From contig BQJR01000002.1 of the NCBI GenBank assembly GCA_021604805.1, positions 704,665 through 768,664 on the forward strand: a DNA stretch of 64,000 nt, in the 5' to 3' direction. How positions within the stretch are numbered: position 1 is the first letter of the stretch; the number at the start of each line of letters is the position of its first letter. A model generated the notes under the pieces. It had not been told where the DNA came from, did not search any database, and worked only from the letters and a program-made list of their open reading frames with translations. The position numbers and the translations under genes were made by a program. This document shows, piece after piece, positions 27,373 through 33,969 of the stretch. Origin of the DNA: Planctomycetota bacterium. GTDB lineage: Bacteria; Planctomycetota; B15-G4.

Positions 27373-28449
27373 TCAGCGCTCCTTGCTGTCGAACAGCACG
27401 ATCGCGAGGCTGCCGGCCACGATCACGGGTAGCCACGCCGCGAGCACCGGTTGCAGGAAGCCGCGCTTGCCGCGGTCGAGCACCAGCGCGTCGAGCAGCA
27501 TGAAGCCGAGGCAGATGCCGATGGCGGCGGCGAGTCCGCGCAGGTTGCGCCCCGGCATCCAGTCGAGCATCCAAGGCACGGCGAGCAACACGAGCAGCAG
27601 CACCGAGAGCGGGTGCGTGATGTGGTAGTGCAGGAAGAGCTTGTACTTCCGCGCGTTCGGGTAGCGACGCGCGAGATCGCGCAGCTCGGCGAAGGCCAAA
27701 TCGTGCGGCTCGGCGAGGCTGCTCATCATGTCTTCGTGACGGATGTCGGTGGGCACGAAGTCGATCTCGTCTTCAGCGGGGGCGAAGCGCGGGTTGCCGC
27801 TGACGGTTTGCAGGCCGCCGCCGAGTAAGCGCCAGCCGCCGCCTTCGACATCGGGCACGGCGTCGGTGCCTTGGATCGACACGCGGCGGCCGTCGCGGTC
27901 TTCGAAGGAGATCGTGAGGCGCGCGATGCGCTGGGCGTTCACGTCGTAGTCGTGCGCGATGAACAGGCGTCCCTCGTGATCGCGCAGCTTCACGTTCTCG
28001 ATCACCCATTCCTCGCGGTTCTCGATGAGCGAGTTGTAGAGCTTGTCGCGTTCGAGCGCGACGGCCGGCGTGACGACCTCTTGCAAGAACAAGAGCACCA
28101 ACACGAACACACCGGTGAGCATGAAGATCGGACGCAACACGCGGCGCGCCGGGCGCCCCACGAGCACCATGGCGAGCAACTCGTTGTGACGCTTGAGTCG
28201 CATCACGGCCACCAGCGCCGACATCACCATGATGAAGGGCGCCACCTTCAACACCATGCCCGGCGCTTGGTAGAGGTAGTACCGCACGGCGGCGCCGAAG
28301 CCGGAGTCACTGCCGCCGAAGTCTTCGATCAGGTCGTCGAAGTGCGCGAACACGTCGTACACGCCGTAGAGCCCGGTGAAGAACACCACGCTCAACACCC
28401 ACGACGAGAAGAACACCCGCGCGACGTAACGATCGAGGCGATCCATCAT
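27373..28449 (-). CDS. lptG: LptF/LptG-family permease (second copy)
   Basis: The 358-residue inner-membrane protein is of the YjgP/YjgQ family, which works with the ATPase LptB to extract lipopolysaccharide from the inner membrane. It has the expected two groups of transmembrane helices (SSWVLSVVFFTGLYGVYDVF, PFIMVMSALVAVMRLKRHNEL; later HPLSVLLLVLLAVPWML) around a periplasmic beta domain. RHNELLAM is the family's coupling region. The ATG overlaps the stop of the first copy (ATGA). Which of the two is F or G is my assignment by order only. Confidence 0.82.
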   Translation of the reverse strand: MMDRLDRYVARVFFSSWVLSVVFFTGLYGVYDVFAHFDDLIEDFGGSDSGFGAAVRYYLYQAPGMVLKVAPFIMVMSALVAVMRLKRHNELLAMVLVGRPARRVLRPIFMLTGVFVLVLLFLQEVVTPAVALERDKLYNSLIENREEWVIENVKLRDHEGRLFIAHDYDVNAQRIARLTISFEDRDGRRVSIQGTDAVPDVEGGGWRLLGGGLQTVSGNPRFAPAEDEIDFVPTDIRHEDMMSSLAEPHDLAFAELRDLARRYPNARKYKLFLHYHITHPLSVLLLVLLAVPWMLDWMPGRNLRGLAAAIGICLGFMLLDALVLDRGKRGFLQPVLAAWLPVIVAGSLAIVLFDSKER

Positions 28450-29525
28450 GAGACCCGGAACACCCGTCGCGCGAAGAGGGCGCTGATCATCACGAGCAAG
28501 CCGTGCCCGCTCCACGCCGCGATCACGGGCGCGAGCGTGCCGTTCTCGGCGAGCGCTTTGCTCACCTTCACCGACGGGAAGTAGAAGAACAGCGCGAGCA
28601 GGAAGGCCACGAGGAAGGCGCCCACGCGGTCGCTGCGCTTGAAGCGCAAGGCCACCGGGATGCCGAGCAACACGAAGACCACGCACACAGCCGGCGCCGC
28701 GCCGCGCATGGCGACTTCGGTGCGCACTTGCAGCTCGTCGTGGCGACCGCGCATGTCGGGAGGACGCTGCAACCAGGCGAGCAGTTGCGCGGTGGTGAAG
28801 GCGCGCAGACTGAGCTTGGCGTCTTCTTTCAGCAGCGTGCGCGTGAAGCGCGTGCCCGTGCCACCGACGATGTCGCTGCCGCCGACGACCATGCGGAAGT
28901 TGCGCGGCTCCACCACGAGATCGCCGGTGTCTTCGTCGAAGTAGGCGAGCACTTGCTCGGCGAACATCTCCCACTCGAGCGCGCCATCGCTCTTGAAGCG
29001 CGTGATGGTCACGTCTTGGAGCACACCGTTCGCGCCCATGGTCTTGGCCGAGATGATCGTGTTGTCGTCGAGCTTCTCGGGTTCCCCCGAGGCCAACTTC
29101 TCGGCGAGCATCTGACCCACGTCGATGCTGCGTGTGAGACGCCGCGACGCGCGCTCTGCGTAGGGCTTCCACGTGTCCACGCCGATCGCCATCACGGCGG
29201 CCATCAACAGCCCGAACACGAGGCCCGGTGTGAGCAAGTGACCCGGATGCACGCCGCTGCTGCGCAGGGTGTCGATCTCGTTGTCGGCGGCCGCGCGCCC
29301 GTAGGTGAGCACCACGGCCACGAGCACGCTCAGCGGGATCACGATGTCGAGCGAGCTCATCACGAACACGGGGATCGCGAGGAAGAACTCGGCGAGACCG
29401 AGCCCGTCGACCTTGGACATGACTTTCGCGCTGGCCAGCAACACGAGCACGACCAGCAGCAGCGAGAGCGTGGTGAGCGCGTTGCCCATGAGCTCGAAGA
29501 ACTGCTTGCGCTGGAACAACATCAT
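28446..29525 (-). CDS. lptF: LptF/LptG-family permease (first copy)
   Basis: This 359-residue partner permease has the same layout: N-terminal helices (LTTLSLLLVVLVLLAS, SLDIVIPLSVLVAVVLTYG), the cytoplasmic segment ADNEIDTLRSSGVHPGHLL, a periplasmic beta-rich domain and C-terminal helices (VVFVLLGIPVALRFK). With the following gene it should form the membrane part of the LPS export machine. The ATG at 29525 overlaps the ybeY stop by four bases; the frame upstream is non-coding. Confidence 0.83.
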   Translation of the reverse strand: MMLFQRKQFFELMGNALTTLSLLLVVLVLLASAKVMSKVDGLGLAEFFLAIPVFVMSSLDIVIPLSVLVAVVLTYGRAAADNEIDTLRSSGVHPGHLLTPGLVFGLLMAAVMAIGVDTWKPYAERASRRLTRSIDVGQMLAEKLASGEPEKLDDNTIISAKTMGANGVLQDVTITRFKSDGALEWEMFAEQVLAYFDEDTGDLVVEPRNFRMVVGGSDIVGGTGTRFTRTLLKEDAKLSLRAFTTAQLLAWLQRPPDMRGRHDELQVRTEVAMRGAAPAVCVVFVLLGIPVALRFKRSDRVGAFLVAFLLALFFYFPSVKVSKALAENGTLAPVIAAWSGHGLLVMISALFARRVFRVS

Positions 29526-29956
29526 GGCGCGCGCTCCACGCCGGCAGCGGCCAGGATGCGCGCGGCGTGCGCGTTCATGCTGCGCCTGCGCTCGGGCGTG
29601 TCGTCGTCCCAACCGAGCAGGTGCAGCGTGCCGTGGGCCACGTAGAGCAGCAGTTCGTGCGCGGGGTTCACGCCGCGCGCTTGCGCTTCGCGCAGCGCGG
29701 TTTCCGCCGAGACCACGACCTCGCCGCGCAACTCATCGGGGCTCGGGTCGTCATCGTAGGAGAACGAGATCGAGTCGGTGGCCCAGTCGTGATCGAGGAA
29801 GTCGCGGTTGATCTCGCGGATCGTGGCGTCGTTCACGAGCGCCACCGACACTTGCGGCTCGCCGGCCTGCTCCTGCTCGAAGACCGCGCGCACGATGGCG
29901 CGCACCTGCGCCGCGCGAACGGCCACGCGCCGTTGGCGATTGGCCACGGGGATCAC
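29522..29956 (-). CDS. ybeY: Endoribonuclease YbeY
   Basis: YbeY is a zinc-dependent RNase used in 16S rRNA 3'-end maturation and ribosome quality control. The 144-residue protein has REINRDFLDHDWATDSISFSY and the metal site YVAHGTLHLLGWDD. The third metal ligand, His in the classical H-x3-H-x5-H motif, is Asp here; I recall the same change in some other phyla, so activity is likely retained. GTGA and ATGA overlaps link it to phoH and lptF, the usual phoH-ybeY neighbourhood. Confidence 0.9.
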   Translation of the reverse strand: MIPVANRQRRVAVRAAQVRAIVRAVFEQEQAGEPQVSVALVNDATIREINRDFLDHDWATDSISFSYDDDPSPDELRGEVVVSAETALREAQARGVNPAHELLLYVAHGTLHLLGWDDDTPERRRSMNAHAARILAAAGVERAP

Positions 29957-30933
29957 CGGTGGTGGCGGCCGTCGTCGTCGCGTTCGTGCGTGCGCGTCTC
30001 GTAGGCGTTGACGATCCTCTGCACCAACGGGTGGCGCACGATGTCCTTCTTGTCGAGACGCACCACGCCGATGCCCGACACGTTCTTGAGCAAGCTCACG
30101 GCTTCGATCAGTCCCGAGGGTTCGTCGTCGGGCAGGTCGGTCTGGGTTTCATCGCCGGTGACGACGACCTTGCTGTGCTGCCCCATGCGCGTGAGGAACA
30201 TCTTCATCTGCGAGCGCGTGGTGTTCTGCGCTTCGTCGAGGATGATGAAGGCTTCGTCGAGCGTGCGACCGCGCATGTAGGCCAGCGGCGCGATCTCGAT
30301 CACGTCGCTCTCGAGGAAGAACTTGAGCTTGCCGGGCTCCATGTGCGCGGAGAGCGCGTCGTAGAGCGGACGCAGGTACGGGTTGATCTTGTCGCGGAAG
30401 TCGCCGGGCAGGAAGCCGAGACGCTCGCCGGCCTCCACCGCCGGACGCACGAGCACGAGGCGCTTGAAGTGCCCGCGACGCAAGGCCGACAGCGCCAGCG
30501 CCGCCGCGAGGTAGGTCTTGCCCGTGCCCGCCGGCCCGATCGCGAAGGTGGCCGTCTCGCGCATCATCGTGCGGATGTAGTGCTCTTGCCCGCGACTCTT
30601 GGGTGCCACGCCGGTGGGCAACAAGAGCCCATGCGTTTCGGTGTCTTCGGACGACTCGGCTTGCGGCGCGGCCGGCGTGTTCGCGAGCAGTCGCGCGAGC
30701 ACCGCCTCGTCGAGCTCACCGTTGCCACCCGGGCGACGGATCTCGTCGAGCAGCGCGCGCACCACGGACACGGCGTCGGACACGGCTTCCTCATCGCCAT
30801 CCAAGACCACGCGGCCCTTGCGCACCGTGAGCGTGATCCCGAAGCGGTTCCGGATCGCACGCGCGTGCATGTCGCGCGCACCGAGCAGCGCGCGTTCCTC
30901 TTCCAACGAGTGCAGCGGGACGGTGACGCTCAA
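29953..30933 (-). CDS. phoH: PhoH-like ATPase
   Basis: The 326-residue protein is a PhoH/YbeZ family P-loop ATPase, thought to act with YbeY on RNA. A KH-like N-terminal segment (LLGARDMHARAIRNRFGI, LTVRKGRVVLDGDEEAV) precedes the ATPase core: Walker A GPAGTGKTYLAAALAL, LVRPAVEAGERLGFLPGD, Walker B FIILDEAQNTT and VVTGDETQTDLP. All motifs are intact. It overlaps ybeY by four bases. Confidence 0.93.
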   Translation of the reverse strand: MSVTVPLHSLEEERALLGARDMHARAIRNRFGITLTVRKGRVVLDGDEEAVSDAVSVVRALLDEIRRPGGNGELDEAVLARLLANTPAAPQAESSEDTETHGLLLPTGVAPKSRGQEHYIRTMMRETATFAIGPAGTGKTYLAAALALSALRRGHFKRLVLVRPAVEAGERLGFLPGDFRDKINPYLRPLYDALSAHMEPGKLKFFLESDVIEIAPLAYMRGRTLDEAFIILDEAQNTTRSQMKMFLTRMGQHSKVVVTGDETQTDLPDDEPSGLIEAVSLLKNVSGIGVVRLDKKDIVRHPLVQRIVNAYETRTHERDDDGRHHR

Positions 30934-30960
30934 TGCAATCGCCGCCTTCGCGACGCCTCT

Positions 30961-31851
30961 TCAGGTGAGCAGGGCAGTATAGGCGAGCGCGAATGGGCCG
31001 ACCAAGAGCAGCGAGTCGCCCAGGTCGAGGAAGCCGCCCGATTCGCCGAAGACGTGGCCGCTGTCTTTCACCTCGCAGGAGCGCTTGAGCAGCGACTCGG
31101 AGAGGTCGGACACGATCGTGAGCGCGCCCAGCGCAAGGCCGTGCCCTGCGGCGCCCAAGGCCCCACCCGCGAGCGTGATGGCGCTGCCGTCGGGGGCGTT
31201 GCCCACGCGCACCCCGTTCAACAACCACGCGGCCACGAGCGCCGGCAGCACCATGCCACCCAGCGCGCCTTCCACGGTTTTGTTCGGGCTGACGCGCGGC
31301 GCGAGCTTGCGCTTGCCGAGCGTCTTGCCGGTGAAGTAGGCGCCGATGTCGGAGGACTTGGCCACCAGCACCACGCCCAGCACCCACTCCACGCGCCCGC
31401 TCATGAGCAGCGCCACGAGACAGGCCAAGCCGCCGGTGTAGGGCACGGCGAACCACAGGCTGCGCGCGAGCTTGCCGGTGCCTGGGTCGGGCCCGCGACG
31501 GATCTGGATCGCCAGATAGAGCGCCGCGAGACCGGCCGCCGCCGCGAGCAGATCGCCGGTCTGAACGGCGGCGCCCACCACGCCCGCGGGCCATGCGTCG
31601 CCCCAGGGGCCAGCCGCCGCGCCGGCGAAAGCGAGCGCGAGCAGCCAAACCACACCCGCCACAACCCCCACGTGACGCTGGCGTCGCGGGCACTGCCCCA
31701 TGCGCAAGAGCTCCACGAGCGCACCCAAGGTGAGCGTGGAGCCGATCAGCGCGAGCAGCGGCGAGGCGCCACCCATGAAGCGGTCGTCGAGCGCATAAGC
31801 ACCCAACACGACCCCGAGCACCAGCGCGCCGGTGAGTGTGCGCTTGAGCAA
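30961..31851 (-). CDS. cdsA: Phosphatidate cytidylyltransferase CdsA
   Basis: CdsA makes CDP-diacylglycerol from phosphatidate and CTP, the branch point of phospholipid synthesis. The 296-residue membrane protein has about eight hydrophobic segments and KSSDIGAYFTGKTLGKRKL, SPNKTVEGALGG and SDLSESLLKRSCEVKDSG. In the C-terminal signature the usual HGG is SGG and the usual DRxDS is DLGDS, unusual for the family. The TTG at 31851 has GAGG upstream and follows the uppS stop by seven bases, giving the best operon fit. Confidence 0.85.
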   Translation of the reverse strand: MLKRTLTGALVLGVVLGAYALDDRFMGGASPLLALIGSTLTLGALVELLRMGQCPRRQRHVGVVAGVVWLLALAFAGAAAGPWGDAWPAGVVGAAVQTGDLLAAAAGLAALYLAIQIRRGPDPGTGKLARSLWFAVPYTGGLACLVALLMSGRVEWVLGVVLVAKSSDIGAYFTGKTLGKRKLAPRVSPNKTVEGALGGMVLPALVAAWLLNGVRVGNAPDGSAITLAGGALGAAGHGLALGALTIVSDLSESLLKRSCEVKDSGHVFGESGGFLDLGDSLLLVGPFALAYTALLT

Positions 31852-31858
31852 GTCGGCC

Positions 31859-32614
31859 TCAGCCGTGCAGCGCTTCGGGTTGCGGATCCACCAAGCCACC
31901 GAACTTGCGCGTGCGCGTGGCGTAGTCGCGTAGCGCCGCGTGCAACTGGTCGACGCCGAACTCCGGCCAGCAAGCATTCGTGACGAAGATCTCGGCGTAG
32001 CTGATCTGCCAGAGCAGGAAGTTGCTCACGCGCATCTCGCCAGCCGTGCGCACCAGCAGGTCGGGATCGCGACCGGGCTGGTAGAGCGCGCGCGAGATGG
32101 TGGACTCGTCGATGTCTTCGGGGGCGAGTTCGCCCGCGGCGATGCGACGCCCGAGCTCGCGCATGGCGTCGGTGAGCTCAGCGCGCCCGCCGTACGACAG
32201 GGCCAGGCACAGGTTCAGACCGCCGTTGTCCGCGGTGAGCTCCATGGTCTTGTCGAGCTCGCGGCGCGCCGGGGCAGGCAGGTCGTCGAGCCGGCCGATG
32301 GCTGTGAGCCGCACGTCGTTCTCCATCAGCGTGGGGCGCTCGTTCACCAGGAACTTGCGCAGCAGTCGCATCAGGAAAGTGATCTCGGTGCGCGGGCGCT
32401 TCCAGTTCTCGTTGCTGAAGGCGTAGAGCGTGAGTTGCTCGAGGCCCAACTTGGCGCACTCGGTCGTGACCGTGCGGATGGTGTCGGCGCCGCTCTCGTG
32501 ACCGGCCGCGCGCAACATGCCGCGGCGCTGCGCCCAACGGCCGTTGCCATCCATGATGATCGCGAGGTGCCGCGGCAACTTGGCCGGGTCGAGAGCCTGC
32601 TGCGGCTCGCTCAT
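31859..32614 (-). CDS. uppS: Undecaprenyl diphosphate synthase UppS
   Basis: UppS is the cis-prenyltransferase that makes the C55 carrier lipid for peptidoglycan and surface glycans. The 251-residue protein has the catalytic Asp in IIMDGNGRWAQRRG, the conserved FSNENWKRP, LALSYGGRAELTDA and RTAGEMRVSNFLLWQ. The ATG at 32614 overlaps the purA stop. uppS-cdsA adjacency is the standard gene order. Confidence 0.95.
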   Translation of the reverse strand: MSEPQQALDPAKLPRHLAIIMDGNGRWAQRRGMLRAAGHESGADTIRTVTTECAKLGLEQLTLYAFSNENWKRPRTEITFLMRLLRKFLVNERPTLMENDVRLTAIGRLDDLPAPARRELDKTMELTADNGGLNLCLALSYGGRAELTDAMRELGRRIAAGELAPEDIDESTISRALYQPGRDPDLLVRTAGEMRVSNFLLWQISYAEIFVTNACWPEFGVDQLHAALRDYATRTRKFGGLVDPQPEALHG

Positions 32615-33894
32615 GGCGCCTCCCGAATGATGGTGGACTCGCGACCCGGACCCACCGACACGATCTCCCAGCGCACACCCACCCGCGCGCTGATCTCCTC
32701 GACGAAGGCCCGGCAGGTGGCGGGAAGCTCTTGGAAGCTGCGCACCGCGCGAACGTCTTCGCTCCACCCGGGGAACATCTTGACGATCGGCTTGGCGCGT
32801 TCAATGAGCGGTGTGTCGACGGGGTAACTCTCCACCGTCTCGCCGTCGATCTCATACGCGACGACGAGGCCGATCTCCTCCATGCCCGAGAGCACGTCGA
32901 GCTTGGTGAGCGCCAAGCCGTCGAAGCCGCAGAGTTCGGCCGCGTAGCGCGCGGCGGGCACGTCGAACCAACCGCAGCGCCGCGGGCGGCCCGTGGTCGC
33001 GCCGAACTCGCCGCCACCTTCGCGCAGGCGTTCGCCGCGGTCGTCATGCAGTTCGCTGGGGAAGGGGCCGGCTCCCACGCGCGTGCAGTAGGCCTTGGCC
33101 ACGCCGATCTGGTGACCGATGGCGCGCGGCGGCACACCCGTGCCCGCGGCGATGCCGAGCGAGTCGGAGTTGCTGCTGGTCACGAAGGGGTAAGTGCCGT
33201 GGTCGAGATCGAGCATCACGCCTTGGGCGCCCTCGAAGAACACGTGCTTGTCGGCGGCGAGGGCCTCGCGCAGCAGCGCGCCCGTGTCGCTCACCAGCGG
33301 CTTGAGCTTGCGGCCCTGGGCGCGGGCGACCTCGAACATCTCGTCGAAGTCGAGCGGGTCCGACTCGAACATGCGCGTGAAGAGACGGTTCTTCTCGTGG
33401 ACGTTGGCGGCGAGGCGCGCGCGCAGGCGGTCTTCGTCGATCAGGTCCCACATGCGGATGCCGCAGCGGTTGGCTTTGTCGGCGTAGGCCGGGCCGATGC
33501 CGCGCCCCGTGGTGCCGATGACCACGCCGGCCTTCTGACCTTCGCGCAGCCCGTCGAGCACGCGGTGGTAGGGCATCACGCAGTGGGCCGCGCCGGACAC
33601 GCGCAAGCGGCCGTCGAGACTGATGCCGCGGTTCTCGAACTGACCGACCTCGTCGAGCAGGACCACCGGGTCGATGACCACGCCGTTGGCCAGCACGTTG
33701 AGCTTGTCTTCGCGCAGCACGCCCGAGGGCAGCAGATGGAAGACGAACTTGTTGCCTTCCACGATCACCGTGTGGCCGGCGTTCGCGCCGCCTTGGAAGC
33801 GCACGACCACGTCGGCGCGGTCGGTGGCCAAGTCGATGATCTTGCCCTTGCCTTCGTCCCCCCACTGGGCGCCGATCACGCTGGTTGCTGGCAT
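32611..33894 (-). CDS. purA: Adenylosuccinate synthetase
   Basis: PurA joins aspartate to IMP using GTP, the first committed step to AMP. The 427-residue protein, of normal length, starts with SVIGAQWGDEGKGKIIDL, the GTP-binding and catalytic Asp region. It also has GGANAGHTV with the catalytic His, GTTGRGIGPAYADKANRCG, FEGAQGVMLDLDHGTYP and TTGRPRRCGWFD. It heads the overlapped run purA-uppS-cdsA-phoH-ybeY-lptF-lptG and has its own candidate promoter. Confidence 0.96.
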   Translation of the reverse strand: MPATSVIGAQWGDEGKGKIIDLATDRADVVVRFQGGANAGHTVIVEGNKFVFHLLPSGVLREDKLNVLANGVVIDPVVLLDEVGQFENRGISLDGRLRVSGAAHCVMPYHRVLDGLREGQKAGVVIGTTGRGIGPAYADKANRCGIRMWDLIDEDRLRARLAANVHEKNRLFTRMFESDPLDFDEMFEVARAQGRKLKPLVSDTGALLREALAADKHVFFEGAQGVMLDLDHGTYPFVTSSNSDSLGIAAGTGVPPRAIGHQIGVAKAYCTRVGAGPFPSELHDDRGERLREGGGEFGATTGRPRRCGWFDVPAARYAAELCGFDGLALTKLDVLSGMEEIGLVVAYEIDGETVESYPVDTPLIERAKPIVKMFPGWSEDVRAVRSFQELPATCRAFVEEISARVGVRWEIVSVGPGRESTIIREAP

Positions 33895-33920
33895 GTTGGT
33901 GGGTCCGGGGGAAAAGGCGC

Positions 33921-33949
33921 ACTCTAGATGCCGCCGAGGGGGGGAGCAA
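33921..33949 (-). promoter_or_regulatory. Sigma-70-type promoter for the purA-lptG run
   Basis: On the minus strand TTGCTC (33949-33944) and TAGAGT (33926-33921) are separated by exactly 17 nt, and the -10 ends 26 nt before the purA ATG. The first stem arm of the hairpin at 33950-33967 lies next to the -35. Confidence 0.5.
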
Positions 33950-33967
33950 GGCGCCAACGGGGGCGCC
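33950..33967 (-). terminator. Hairpin after the sulfatase-like gene
   Basis: GGCGCC is repeated as an inverted pair around a 6-nt loop, two bases after the sulfatase stop codon on the minus strand. No T tract follows, so termination is uncertain. Confidence 0.3.
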
Positions 33968-33969
33968 GC

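Noticed and set aside
27373..29172. Single 599-codon lptG reading frame
   Set aside because: The part above 28449 overlaps lptF in another frame and is Arg/His-rich; the true start is the ATGA overlap.
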